NCBI GenBank assembly: GCA_023974075.1 | Contig: CM043799.1 | Span: 9,387,250 to 9,451,249, forward strand | Direction of reading: 5' to 3' | DNA length: 64,000 nt | DNA from: Chaenocephalus aceratus | Taxonomy: Eukaryota; Chordata; Actinopteri; Perciformes; Channichthyidae | Part shown: one piece after another, positions 36,714-47,574 of the stretch | Layout: each line of letters starts with the position of its first letter | Position numbering within the stretch: position 1 is the stretch's first letter | Made by a program: the position numbers and the translations under genes | Notes under the pieces: generated by a model | The model's database searches: none | The model's input: the letters and a program-made list of their open reading frames with translations, nothing else | Told to the model about the DNA's origin: nothing

Positions 36714-37283
36714 CGGCCCATCCACACTACAGCGTCGACAGCTTCAATCTGCCCATTCACTTTGAATGGGGTGACGTCACATTGCCTCGCTTTTTTGCCG
36801 AACTGAATTGTGGGTAGCATAGCGGTCCGTCTCCGCCATCTCCGGAGTAGCCAGCCAATCAAATCCCGTTTTGGAAAATCTGACAGCTCAAGCCATAGCC
36901 AATCAAACCGCGTCTAAGCTGGGAGAGATATCCCGCCGTTCATTTCTATATTTCAAAAAAAGATGGAGGAGAAACTAATTATCGCTGTAGCAAATCACCC
37001 GGTTTTGTATGACCAGACCCTCTTCACCTACCGGGATACAAACCGGAGGAACCAGGCATGGAGGGAGGTGGCAGAGACAGTGGGGGAAACTGGTAGGTTT
37101 TCGCCTGTTTGGGGAGTTTATATATATATATTGCTCCCATAAAATCCCCGGGGTTTTTTGCTTTGTATGTCGGGGGCGGGAGATTCATGTGATTGGTTGT
37201 TGGTCGCGTTGCTTGAATAAATCCCCAAGCTCCAGACACACCCAGCTCCAAGCTATTTTTGAAGCTGTAGTGTGGACGCTCCG
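36714..37283 (+). mobile_element. PIF/Harbinger derivative, TTA target duplication
   Basis: Ends are CGGCCCATCCACACTACAGC and, at the right, CTGTAGTGTGGACGCTCCG, flanked by TTA at 36711-36713 and 37284-37286. The 3-bp TWA duplication is the PIF/Harbinger mark. The terminal sequence matches the 346-bp element at 51781-52126. Unlike that one, it keeps a coding exon (36963-37092). It is inserted in the hAT at 35880-38162. Confidence 0.88.
36963..37092 (+). pseudogene. MADF-domain exon of a Harbinger Myb-like protein
   Basis: From ATG 36963 the sequence encodes MEEKLIIAVANHPVLYDQTL then FTYRDTNRRNQAWREVAETV and GET, followed by a G|GTAGG splice donor at 37093. The pattern (EE.LI.AV..HPVLYD, then Y.D...R..AWREVA) is the MADF DNA-binding domain found in the accessory protein of Harbinger elements, which carries the transposase to DNA. 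Only the first exon survives; the rest of that protein and the nuclease are absent. The exon is undamaged over its visible length. It could still be spliced or translated in short form, but no evidence for that exists here. Confidence 0.8.
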
Positions 37284-38170
37284 TTACAGCTGAATGCGGC
37301 GATTACCATTTTGTTCATCAAAACGCCTCACAAACGTATTAAGATCAACAGCTTTAGTGCGTTTTGATTCAATGCTGAGTGCAGCCAAACTGACAGTCTC
37401 TTCTCTGTCAGTGTAGACCGCAAATACCTCATTCCTTCAGTGCTTGGGTCAGAATGCTTCTCGTTTTGCGCCGTCCCGTTCAAATGAAATCGCCGCCAAT
37501 CATATGTCCACGCTCGCGCCAGGACCGGGGGAGGGGTTACATGACGTGGATCTTGTGCTGCATTCACTTGCACTCGGACATTAGAGACTTTCTCTCATAA
37601 ATGTCTGATGAGCCACAACTTTTCTTTCAAAACAAAGCTGCCAACTGGGGTGACAGCTGGGGTGGCAAGGCCTATTTTTAGGGTGTCAGTTGCCACCCCG
37701 GTAGGTGAAACTAGGCTCCTAGCTACAGTACAGATGGAACTAGATGAGCTGTTAACTCTCGCTCTGAATTTTTTTTTGTTTAAACTCTCGCTCTGACTCA
37801 GACAGGTTGAAAGAGACGAAACACACGTTTTTCCCGCCCGCATTCCGCGAAGACCCGCCCTACTGTGCCTCTGATTCGCAGATTGTCTGGGGGGGAAAAA
37901 CTCTGACGGGATGCTGAATGTGATTGGACCAATGCGTTGACAGACACACAGACAGTGGAACAGGACATGCAGAGCGCTGTTTGCAGTCTATGGACATAGC
38001 GGATCATTTTGACTCGTTGCGTTGTGGCGATGTCTCGCAGATAACACAGATAATACAGATAATACAGATAATACATATGAAAAGTATAATTTGCTCAGAG
38101 TCCAGAGACAGTTGTGGTTCGGTCCGGATCCGGACCGGAGTCCGGACTTTTGAGGATGCCTGCTCTAGGA

Positions 38171-38640
38171 TGTCACAGCCTTAATTATTAAATGTGGTTA
38201 CACATGTGACACATGTATAAAACATTTAAAGAGTTTTTGTATTAATGAGTTTGCATGCTGATGGCACTACTTCTTTTCTTTAACTCTAGCCGATGATGGA
38301 CAATATTATATTTTCAGTATGCATTCCTTTTAGATTTGACTAGTTTGGATTCAAAGTGTTTTCAGAGACGACATCACAATTGGGGCTCTTGCCAGAGGTG
38401 GAAAAGCCTTTAAGCATGCAGGTTTTTAACAATGAGATACTTAGTATTTTTCACTGACACAAACTTTAATTAAATCCTTTTTGGGTTGAAAGACATAGTG
38501 TGCTACCTGAATTAATTTAAAATGTAACGCTGTAATGCAGATCCGCTGGCAGTGACACCTAAACTTCAGTGTAGCATTTAAAAAAAAAAAAAATAAATCT
38601 TATATCTTGAGTTTTCTTATATATATTTATTTCAGCAGTT
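38171..38640. other. Intron DNA, nothing recognised
   Basis: AT-rich with an A-run near 38580. No coding. Confidence 0.4.
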
Positions 38641-39305
38641 GTTTTCTGAAAATGCTGTGATGTTTAGTGAAATGCTGTAGTATTTAGTGAAATGCTGTAG
38701 TGTTTAGTGAAATGCTGTAGTGTTTAGTGAAATGCTGTGGTGTGTTGTGAAATGCTGTAGTATTTAGTGAAATGCTGTAGTATTTAGTGAAATGCTGTAG
38801 TATTTAGTGAAATGCTGTAGTGTTTAGTGAAATGCTGTAGTGTTTAGTGAAATGCTGTAGTGTTTAGTGAAATGCTGTAGTGTTTAGTGAAATGCTGTAG
38901 TATTTAGTGAAATGCTGTAGTGTTTAGTGAAATGCTGTAGTGTTTAGTGAAATGCTGTAGTGTTTAGTGAAATGCTGTAGTGTTTAGTGAAATGCTGTAG
39001 TATTTAGTGAAATGCTGTAGTATTTAGTGAAATGCTGTAGTGTTTAGTGAAATGCTGTGGTGTTTAGTGAAATGCTGTAGTGTTTAGTGAAATGCTGTGG
39101 TGTTTTGTGAAATGCTGTAGTGTTTAGTGAAATGCTGTAGTATTTAGTGAAATGCTGTAGTATTTAGTGAAATGCTGTAGTGTTTAGTGAAATGCTGTGG
39201 TGTTTTGTGAAATGCTGTAGTGTTTAGTGAAATGCTGTAGTGTTTAGTGAAATGCGGTAGTGTTTAGTGAAATGCTGTAGTGTTTAGTGAAATGCTGTGG
39301 TGTTT
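38641..39305. repeat. 20-bp minisatellite, about 33 copies
   Basis: The unit TGTTTAGTGAAATGCTGTAG repeats with exact 20-bp spacing and no length change over 33 units. Variation is limited to a few columns: G/A at unit position 2, A/G at position 19, and TTTTGTGA in a few copies. The first unit is degenerate. Clustering of variants suggests higher-order duplication. Confidence 0.98.
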
Positions 39306-39520
39306 TCTATGGAATAACGTAGGTGAACATGGATCATGTGCCCGCTGTGGACCGAATGCATTGCATCTTAAATGATGTATTCTCCAGTTGTGGAGGTGGG
39401 CTGCCTTTTGCTCTGCTAGGGTCATGACACAGCAAAGAAAAAGCTATCAGTGGTGGACATTGATAGCAAGAGACTTTTCTCGGTTATCTACAAAAAGCTT
39501 CCAACTTTTGTTGGAATTAA

Positions 39521-40898
39521 AGAGGACATGTCCTGCTCTTACATTCATCTTTGTATTTAGTGTCTCTTCTGTGACATGTCTCCATGCTTTAATGTTCCAA
39601 AAGCTCTTTACTCTTCTCATACTGCCTGTTCTGCAGCACCTCTTTTCACCCTCTGTCTGAAACCAGAGCCCAGTCTGCTCTGATTGGATAGCTGGCCGTC
39701 TCTGCTGTGATTGGTCAACCTGCTTAGAGATGTCCCGCCCCATAGTCTTGACAATGTGTTTGAGCGTGTGATACAGTGACATAGTGATGTCACTGTCGCA
39801 GAAGTAAACAAAGGAGTACAATGGAGGCTTTTCAGGCAGGGGGGTGAGAGAAACTCCCTCTGGAGGGAACCCGGGATTTCTAGCCTTTGTAGACCATTTA
39901 CATGCACAGACCAGAGTTCCTGTTAGCCGGTAATTACCGGACTACGACCGGTAAAATATGCTGAAGACCGGCAAATCTAAATCTCACCGGTCAAAGTGTC
40001 TGTTCAAAATTTCCGTTTAGTGCAATACCGCATCAGTTGCGCAACTTGCGCCACTTATGTGACAGACAAAAGAGTATGTGACAGACAAGAATAGTCCATT
40101 CTAATGTCTAACACTTAATGTGGAGAAAGAGATGTCCTGTATGGGTTGATTGTGCGTTGATCTGTTGGTAATGCCTCGGGGTTCCGGTGGGCATGTAAAC
40201 AAATGCATAATGCTGCGCTATACTTTATGGCCTCGCCCGGTTGCATAGCGACGCTTATTGTTTAGGTGTCTTTTAATAAGCAGGTAGTCCTATCATTAGC
40301 TAGAACTAGCTAGATCTGATCGATATGGCCATAAACGCGAGTAAAGTCTAATCTAACGGGAGAGCTGCGTGTCGACTCGTCAGCCATGAGTCGACACGCA
40401 GCTCTGCATAATCACCTGCAGCGGTGAGCGGAACAAAACACACACTTCAGGTTAGAATAACACACGCGTAGCTATTTTAATGACCTCTCAAACTACCTAA
40501 ACTAGTTATAGATAAGTTTAGTTTTACTGTCGGGTCACTCATTACTGATCCGCGAGCTGCATGATACTGACAGGCTGTCAGGAGAAGGAGAGAGCGCTCC
40601 GTTTATTATTCCCGTGTTATTATAAGTTACTGTACACTTTTGAATAGTTAATCTACTATGATTAGTTTGTTTAATATCGAAACATATCAATTTGTTTTAA
40701 AGCACAATAAATAACAAAGAAGACTTTTGACCGGCACTTTTCTCATTTTGTCCGGAAGATTTAAACTTTAACGGACATGTTGACCGGCGAAAAAATATTC
40801 TAACGGGAACTCTGGCACAGACACCTATAACACACTCCAGGAAAGGGTAAAGCACAAAATACTAATATGAACCTGAAAAGTAGCATCATTTGGCCTCT
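39521..40898 (-). mobile_element. TTAA-type MITE, split by a hAT insertion
   Basis: Flanked by TTAA at 39517-39520 and 40899-40902; ends AGAGGACATGTCCTG and TTTGGCCTCT. The internal blocks (CATGTCTCCATGCTTTAATG, TCTGATTGGATAGCTGGCC, AGACCATTTACATGCACAGA) match the copies at 26985-27375 and 28975-29297. The hAT at 39912-40814 interrupts it, so the TTAA element is the older. The DNA outside the two TTAA copies is itself inverted (see findings). Confidence 0.85.
39912..40814. mobile_element. Non-autonomous hAT, 903 bp
   Basis: Starts CAGAGTTCCTGTTAG and ends CTAACGGGAACTCTG, with a perfect 8-bp duplication GCACAGAC at 39904-39911 and 40815-40822. ACCGG motifs are dense near both ends, probably transposase contact sites. 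It contains a perfect 18-bp stem (40361-40378 with 40388-40405, loop of 9). No coding. Confidence 0.92.
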
Positions 40899-41037
40899 TT
40901 AATTCCAACAAAGCAACAGAACTTTGAATGAGCCTCAAACAGTTGATAGAAGAATAAGTAAATATTTAAAAGAAAACTATAGTCCATTGTAAAGTCCACT
41001 TGTTAGCTTTGAGGACCAGCCCTGATGGACTATATAT

Positions 41038-42605
41038 AGCCACCAATTGTGCAAGTTCTCCCACTTAAAAAGATGAGAGGCCTGTAATTTTCATCCTAGG
41101 TACACTTCAACTATGAGAGACAGAATGAGGGAAAAAAATCCAGAAAATCACATTGTCTGATTTTTAAAGAATTTATTTGCAAATTATGGTGGAAAATAAA
41201 TATTTGGTCAATAACAAAAGTTCATCTCAATACTTTGTTATAAACCCTTTGTTGGCAATGACAGAGGTCAAACGTCTTCTGTAAGGTTTTCACACACTGT
41301 TGCTGGTATTTTGGCCCATTCCTCCATGCAGATCTCCTCTAGAGCAGTGATGTTTTGGGGCTGTCGCTGGGCAACACGGACTTTCAACTCCCTCCAAAGA
41401 TTTTCTATGGGGTTGAGATCTGGAGACTGGCTAGGCCAATCCAGGACCTTGAAATGCTTCTTACAAAGCCACTCCTTCGTTGCCCAGGCGGTGTGTTTGG
41501 GATCATTGTCATGCTGAAAGACCCAGCCACGTTTCATCTTCAATGCCCTTGCTGATGGAGGGAGGTTGTCACTCAAAATCTCACGATACATGGCCCCATT
41601 CATTCTTTCCTTTACACGGATCAGTCGTCCTGGTCCCTTTGCAGAAAAACAGCCCCAAAGCATGATGTTTCCACCCCCATGTTTCACAGTAGGTATGGTG
41701 TTCTTTGGATGCAACTCAGCATTCTTTCTCCTCCAAACACGTCTAGTTGAGTTTTTACCAAAAAGTTCTATTTTGGTTTCATCTGACCATATGACATTCT
41801 CCCAATCCTCTTCTGGATCATCTAAATGCTCTCTAGCAAACTTCAGACGGGCCTGGACATGTACTGGCTTAAGCAGGGGGACACGTCTGGCACTGCAGGA
41901 TTTGAGTCCCTGGCGGCGTAGTGTGTTACTGATGGTAGCCTTTGTTACTTTGGTCCCAGCTCTCTGCAGGTCATTGACTCGGTCCCCCCGTGTGGTTCTG
42001 GGATTTTTGCTCACCGTTCTTGTGATCATTTTGACCCCACGGGGTGAGATCTTGCGTGGAGCCCCAGATCGAGGGAGATTATCAGTGGTCTTGTATGTCT
42101 TCCATTTTCTAATAATTGCTCCCACAGTTGATTTCTTCACACCGAGCTGCTTACCTATTGCAGATGCAGTCTTCCCAGCCTGTTGCAGGTCTACCATTTT
42201 GTTTCTGGTGTCCTTTGACAGCTCGTTGGTCTTGGCCATAGTGGAGTTTGGAGTGTGACTGTTTGAGGTTGTGGACAGGTGTATTTTATACTGATAACGA
42301 GTTCAAACAGGTGCCATTAATACAGTTAACAAGTGGAGGACAGAGGAGGCTCTTAAAGAAGAAGGTACAGGTCTGTGAGAGCCAGAAATCTTGTTTGTTT
42401 GTAGGAGACCAAATACATATTTTACCGAGGAATTTACCAATTAATTCATTAAAAATCCTACAATGTGATTTCCTGGATTCTTTCCCCCCATTCTGTCTCT
42501 CATAGTTGAAATGTACCTAGGATAACAATTACAGGCTTCTCTTATCTTTTTAAGTGGGAGAACTTGCACAATTGGTGGCTGACTAAATACTTTTGTGCCC
42601 CACTG
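41038..42605 (-). mobile_element. Tc1/mariner transposon, one end clipped
   Basis: The right end is complete: ...GTGCCCCACTG followed by TA, with an inverted repeat that continues through ACTTGCACAATTGGTGGC and AGGCTTCTCTTATC. At the left the same repeat begins only at AGCCACCAATTGTGC, so the outer 26 bases (CAGTGGGGCACAAAAG...) are missing. The transposase is on the minus strand. With one transposon end gone the copy should not be mobilisable. Confidence 0.9.
41268..42239 (-). CDS. Tc1-type transposase, nearly complete
   Basis: The 323-residue frame begins [18 protein letters not shown]. It has two helix-turn-helix units (about residues 10-50 with [20 protein letters not shown], and 65-110), a basic GR-type linker (PRSGAPRK), and the DD34E catalytic core: [17 protein letters not shown] and [11 protein letters not shown], with [12 protein letters not shown] between. 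These bind the inverted repeats and cut and join DNA at TA. The last residues (CENLTEDV) are out of the usual frame: the next frame downstream reads [17 protein letters not shown], the normal family ending, so a small deletion near 41285 truncated the C-terminus. The catalytic triad is intact. Frames on the opposite strand are shadows. Confidence 0.93.
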   Translation of the reverse strand: MAKTNELSKDTRNKMVDLQQAGKTASAIGKQLGVKKSTVGAIIRKWKTYKTTDNLPRSGAPRKISPRGVKMITRTVSKNPRTTRGDRVNDLQRAGTKVTKATISNTLRRQGLKSCSARRVPLLKPVHVQARLKFAREHLDDPEEDWENVIWSDETKIELFGKNSTRRVWRRKNAELHPKNTIPTVKHGGGNIMLWGCFSAKGPGRLIRVKERMNGAMYREILSDNLPPSARALKMKRGWVFQHDNDPKHTAWATKEWLCKKHFKVLDWPSQSPDLNPIENLWRELKVRVAQRQPQNITALEEICMEEWAKIPATVCENLTEDV

Positions 42606-42607
42606 TA

Positions 42608-44386
42608 TATGATGAAGTGTTGTTTGGCCCGAAATGTCTCTTGTTTTCAGCTGAACATTCCACAGGCAATAAACGTTTCTGAAAGCTTTAACAAAACAGA
42701 ACATAGTCTTATGTGAGCAGGTGTGAGCAGCGTTAAAGTCTATCAGAATGCAGAGCATTTGCCAAAAATGAAAAGCATTGTTTAACTCGACACAGACCAC
42801 TCAAACAGGACAAACAAATCCTGTTGACGAGGTGTAAGTGAGAGGGGTCATCAGCCAAATACAAAACGGAACGCAATAAACATAATTGGTGTATTTTAGC
42901 GTTGTTAGAATTATGTTTCCATGGACTGAAAGCATTATGCAGCTGGTGGCTTGTGAAATGCCAGACCTGTGCCCCGGCTTTTGTTTGAAATATGGCAGTA
43001 GCCAATATCCAAGCAGGAGAGAGGACCTGAATATGTTGCAATGATAGCATTAGTGCATGTGCTTTTATGGAACAGGTAATAATCCACTGAGTAGCCTCTT
43101 GTCGGTCTCAGTTAGCGAGCATGCCAAGTCCTAAATGCAAACTTTTAGCCTTCATTTTATATTCATTCTAACCGAGAGATATTCATAGCACCTTACTAAT
43201 AAGTCCTTCATACCACAACATGATTATCTCATCCAGGTCTGTGAAAAGGGTACAGTGAAATAAATAATCACCCTGTAAAACATACATAACTTTTATGTAA
43301 GTTTCCAAACAATTACTAAAAGGTTAATACATGGACATGGTTATGCTCACCCTGCAATATGTGGAAAAGCAGAATGATGGTTTAGATTTGGAAATTATAA
43401 GTTGCCACAAGATATTAAAAGGTCAATTTGATAGTATTTTTTGTATTTTATAAAGGCCAATGGTAACTACACACTATCAACCGATTTCCTTTTCTGTGTT
43501 ACAATGTCAGTCATGTAACCCTAACCCTAACTGCCCATGGACTTGCCACTTTCCGGTAAAACAAAAAAAAGAATCTGCGCCAAGCGGCAAAATAATTGTT
43601 TTAGGATTTCTAAAAGCTGGTGTGGAGTGTATTGCATGTTTAACAATAACAAATGTCCAGAATTGTGTTTTAATTACTTCCTTACTTTGATAAACAAGGA
43701 AAGTAGAAGAGATATGAAGCCATCCACAGAGAGGAAGAAAAGCATAAACAATGGACCCCAGTCGGTCAATACCCGTTCGTCTGTTGGACTTCCTCTCAGC
43801 TAAAGGATGATGCTAATGAGGTTAACGTCCATCATCACAGTAAACAGTTGAAATTCAAGGTAATAAATGTAGGCGTCGAATACAAATATGTAACACTCAC
43901 AAGCCAAGGAAACCCCAGTTTAAGCCTACTGCCTGCCACTTGTCCAACATCAGAATGAGAGGACATTTATCACGTATTGATTTTGATTTCACTATATAAA
44001 CGTTGATCAGCGATCTCCAATGACATTGCGTAATTGATTGCTAGACGGACCATCATATTTTGGCTCCTTGCAACTAAAAATATGCACGATATCCTTAATT
44101 TTTTGATTGGATTAGTGTGGACCTCAGAATTATTGATGAGTTGAAGTTTGAAGATATTTGTGGATAATGCAATTGTTATTTTCTTGATGTAAATGTTCTA
44201 CCTGTGCAGCAGGTGCAACAGGATGAATCCACTCTGCTCACTGGCAGTCATCCACCCATTCATACATCTGAGCTACCTTCATTTCGAATTCAGTTTTTGG
44301 ATAAGGAGGTGCTGCTGGCAAGTGCAAAGAGGCTTGTTTTGATATGCCACCTCTTCATCTTACTTTCCTTGATGTTCATTTCTCAG
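42608..44386. other. Intron DNA, nothing recognised
   Basis: Rest of the 10.2-kb sntg2 intron. Short open frames have no domain. TAACCCTAACCCTAAC near 43498 is only about three telomere-like units. Confidence 0.4.
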
Positions 44387-44458
44387 ATCAGTGCTGCTGA
44401 CTGGGGACACGCTGAAACGACATATAACCTCTATGAGGTTCTTTTCAAGGTTCACAAG
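44387..44458 (+). CDS. sntg2: gamma-2-syntrophin exon (PH region)
   Basis: A TTTCTCAG acceptor and an AAG|GTATGT donor bound 24 codons: ISAADWGHAETTYNLYEVLF then KVHK. It follows the PP of the previous exon in the expected place, and Y.L.EVLFKVHK is typical of SNTG2, where SNTG1 differs. Phase 0 at both ends. Confidence 0.92.
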
Positions 44459-44575
44459 GTATGTAAAGAGCACTTCAGCTTTCATCTACAGTAAGTATAG
44501 ATGGCTGATTTTTGTCTTTTATATCAGATTAAATGTTTTTTCAGGAGGCCTATTAAACAGGGCTCTCTATAGAAT

Positions 44576-45240
44576 GGTGCAGGGATGACGTAGTTACCCG
44601 GAAGTAAGCTGCGCATGGGCTCCCTCGACAAAAAAGCAATGGGATTTCTGCATAGGATTTTGGAAAATAGCTCGAAATAAGGTCTGTGGAAAACAAACCT
44701 GTTTGATAAATGCACGTTTTGTTCAGCCGGATAATATCCACATGTCTACCCTAATTTCATAATTGTTGTATCATAAATCTAATAGCAAGAAGCAAAAATG
44801 CTAACGTTATGCTATAAACGAACTACAGCAGGGTCGCACGACTTCACCGTCACGCCAACTTAAGATCGATATTAAAAAATACAGATTCAAAATTGTACAA
44901 GTTGAAGCGTTTGTTTTAACAGTTTTCAAGAGTGCAGGTACTTGCTTTCAAGCAGAACAGGACAAACAAACTTAGAGGAGTGTTTACGTGTTCGGCGTAA
45001 TGATGTACAACGGCCTCGACAACTTCTGTAGTCCTATTCAGCCACTTGTTAACAACCATCGTTTTTCAGACACGTCAACTCTTCAAAAATCACCAGTGCT
45101 ACCACTGCTGATGTATTTAATGTGGTAGAACAAAACGGATCCGTCTCTTCAATTTGTGTCAAACACAGACCTTATTTAGAGCTATTTTCCAAATTCCTAT
45201 GGAGAAATCCCATTGACTCTGAGACGAGGGAACCAGTAGT
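44576..45240. repeat. Inverted-repeat element, outer member of a cluster
   Basis: The left arm carries CTCCCTCGAC, CAATGGGATTTCTGCATAGG, TTTTGGAAAATAGCTC and AATAAGGTCTGTG; the right arm at about 45165-45232 carries their reverse complements in mirror order with few changes. About 470 bp of AT-rich DNA separates the arms. A TIR-type DNA element is likely; no target duplication was resolved and no coding seen. Confidence 0.65.
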
Positions 45241-45256
45241 GGTAAAATGCTAACTC

Positions 45257-46311
45257 TGAAGGGGCGGAGCTATCAGAATGAGGAGGCGCAACCTCGGGTC
45301 AGTCACACAGCCATGCCAGGTCGAACCGGGCCCTGCATGTTGCCCCTTTCACACCAACGCGGTTCCAGGGCCGGTTCGGAGCTTGTGTCTGATAAGCACC
45401 GGTTTTTCCTGTTCACGCCGCAACGGAGCCGGCTCTTTTCCCCGCCCTAGAGACAAGAACCGCATACGTCACACTTACGTCGGAGGGAGGCGAGATTAAC
45501 CTGAACTAACAGTTTATGGAGCGTATGGTAAATAAAAGTTGAAACAAGCAGAAGCGCTGAGCAAAGTGACTAGAACGCAACCACACACTTGTAAAGTCAG
45601 GCAACACTAAACAGTAACCAGGCTTCGTGTGATTCTGTTTATTTGTACCTTACTTTGACCATCCGTTCGCTGTCATTGATCATTGTGGAGGGGGCAGATG
45701 TTTTGTATTATAGCAGCTATCAGATGGAATCAATACGGGATGCACAGGTTGTCATGTCCGACTATCACAAGTAGAATCATAATGAAAAATACGCCGGTAA
45801 AATGTGCCTGTAGAAAACGGCTTAGGCCTATGCCACAAGTTAAAGTAACAAGCAACAAGTAGCCTAGTCAATATAGTCAGTGTAGCTTCGGTTGCTATGC
45901 TAACATCACCCATGTTATACCAGAGAAACTTTCATAACAGTGTTGTGATGCCAAACAGCGTCAATTCAGACTGACACACATTCACTTAAGGGGAACTGGG
46001 GATATGCATCAGCTGCTTGTGTGACAGTCACACAGTGAATACTTTACAGCGGCTGCTACATACACATTAATAAACAATGAACCACGGCACGGCACAAAAG
46101 TATAAGGTTGGAGAAGTAGTTATTTAATTTAATCTGGCTTCGTATGATTCAAAGTAACACGATCATCGACCCGACGCAGTCCCCCATTGTTGTTGTTGTG
46201 AGCGAAGCACGGAGCTAGAACTGGAGCTGCGTGTGAAAGGGGCAACAGTAGTCACTTGTGTGTGTCTGACCCGAGCTTGCGCATCGTCGTTCTGATAGCT
46301 CCGCCCCTTCG
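45257..46311. repeat. Inverted-repeat element with about 53-bp arms
   Basis: GAAGGGGCGGAGCTATCAGA at 45257 and its mirror TCTGATAGCTCCGCCCCTTC ending at 46311 open arms of about 53 bp that continue through CTCGGGTCAG. The arms enclose the element at 45338-46247. No target duplication was found. Confidence 0.65.
45338..46247. mobile_element. Non-autonomous element with TGTTGCCCCTTTCACAC ends
   Basis: Perfect 17-bp inverted ends, TGTTGCCCCTTTCACAC and GTGTGAAAGGGGCAACA, 910 bp apart. The left subterminal region is GC-rich (CCGGTTC motifs). No coding and no clear target duplication. It could be an independent insertion or the core of the surrounding inverted repeat. Confidence 0.65.
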
Positions 46312-47041
46312 CTCCAACCCCCCTCCCTCCCTCCCCCCACATCTACAGGTGAAAATTACTTTTGCGACACATTCATCGCAAGAAGTGTAGCAAAAGTCAA
46401 GGCCGCAGATTCGTCGATTTATACTGCCACAGAGCAGATTCGTGAAGTTGTAATGACTGATTTGAGAGGTTGTAATAACCAAGTTGTAGTTGTAATGGAA
46501 AATATATATTTTTCTGCAAGTGAACATTTCATCACTAAGTTCATTTTTTCTTTGTGACTTCAAATTTGGTTCACAGATACGTGGATATTTTATGTAATTG
46601 TGTGCATAAATGTATGCACAGAAGTTCCGATTTTTTTTCTGCATGTGCTCACATCAGGTTTTACAAGCTCTCGCACCATATCTACCTTCATAGTAATGAC
46701 CTTTGTTAGTGAAATTGAGCCATTGTTTTTGCAATAATTGTTTTCAACACACATAGAAGCTTTGTCACATTCAACAGTTGGGAGAACAAAACTTGTTTCA
46801 GTCATCTAACCAAAACACGTTCCAAGAAACATTGACTTTGAGGGAACGTAAATTACTAACTTATTTCTGGGTTTTGGGACTTATTCCTGCACCACTCATG
46901 ATCTACCAACCAAGATATGATCATAAAACGATAAACCAGTACAATTTATTTTTCAGAGAAGGAAGGAAATGAATCTTCACCCGACCACAAGTACGCACAA
47001 TTGTTGCCCCAACATGTAATTATTAAAATGTTGTGTTGTAG
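46312..47041. other. Intron DNA, nothing recognised
   Basis: A C-rich start (46315-46340) then AT-rich DNA to the exon acceptor. No coding recognised. Confidence 0.4.
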
Positions 47042-47251
47042 CTGTGGATGGCCGAGGACTGCTGGCTCCAGGCGAGGCTCTACCTGGGGCTGGAGCACTC
47101 CCCGGAGCAGCAGGACGGAGAGTCTCTGTGCTTTAGCATTCTGGTCGGCCACGGACAGAGCCATACCTTCAGGGTGGAGCTGGCCTTGGACCTGGCTATC
47201 TGGGAGAAGTCCTTCCAAAGAGCTGTCTTCTTGGAGGTGCAGAGAATACGA
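47042..47251 (+). CDS. sntg2: gamma-2-syntrophin exon (C-terminal PH region)
   Basis: A TTGTGTTGTAG acceptor and a CGA|GTGAGT donor bound 70 codons in phase 0. It encodes LWMAEDCWLQARLYLGLEHS, then ESLCFSILVGHGQSHTFRVE and LALDLAIWEKSFQRAVFLEV, ending QRIR. The CWLQA.LYLGL and WEKSFQ.A.F.EVQR motifs are diagnostic for SNTG2. The loop EHSPEQQDGE is acidic and probably variable. The next exon, which should begin with a KTY-type motif and carry the C-terminal unique region, was not found before 64000, so the following intron would exceed 16.7 kb if no exon was missed. Confidence 0.94.
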
Positions 47252-47574
47252 GTGAGTATTTCCATATTAAATGTCAAATCTTTTTGTTGACCTGTTTTTT
47301 TTTCTTTCTTACATTTGTTGAATTTTACTCAAATGAAAGTAGTTCTCCAATCAATAAATCTTCTGCACCTTTTCACATTTGAAGTTTGTTGGATTGGTGT
47401 GCCTTTGTATGGTACAAATTACAAAAAAAACTGTACACAATAGATTGCAGATCTCCCCAATGTGTGTCTTAAATGAGCAGAGATGTGATGTTTAAGTGAA
47501 TAAAGCCAGACAGCAATTTTATTATGGAATGGGGAAATGGAAATGGAGGATTTAAAATAATTTTGTATTCGTCA

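Larger units (their letters stand above)
35880..38162 (-). mobile_element. hAT transposon with degraded transposase
   Basis: Starts CAGGGGTACTCAAAT and ends TTTTGAGGATGCCTG (reverse complement CAGGCATCCTCAAAA), with a perfect 8-bp duplication CTCTAGGA at 35872-35879 and 38163-38170. A transposase fragment is on the minus strand at 36336-36088. The middle was split by a Harbinger-type insertion (36714-37283). It lies in the 10.2-kb intron of sntg2. Confidence 0.9.

Noticed and set aside
36963..37293. Host gene encoding a MADF protein
   Set aside because: The exon lies between Harbinger inverted repeats with TTA duplications, so it belongs to the transposon.
38641..39305. CRISPR-like array
   Set aside because: The units are contiguous with no unique spacers and the genome is a vertebrate; this is a minisatellite.
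41311..42258. Open frames on the plus strand over the Tc1 transposase
   Set aside because: They are antisense shadows of a well-supported transposase.
43498..43515. Telomere-like CCCTAA units
   Set aside because: Only about three units, isolated; not an interstitial telomere array.
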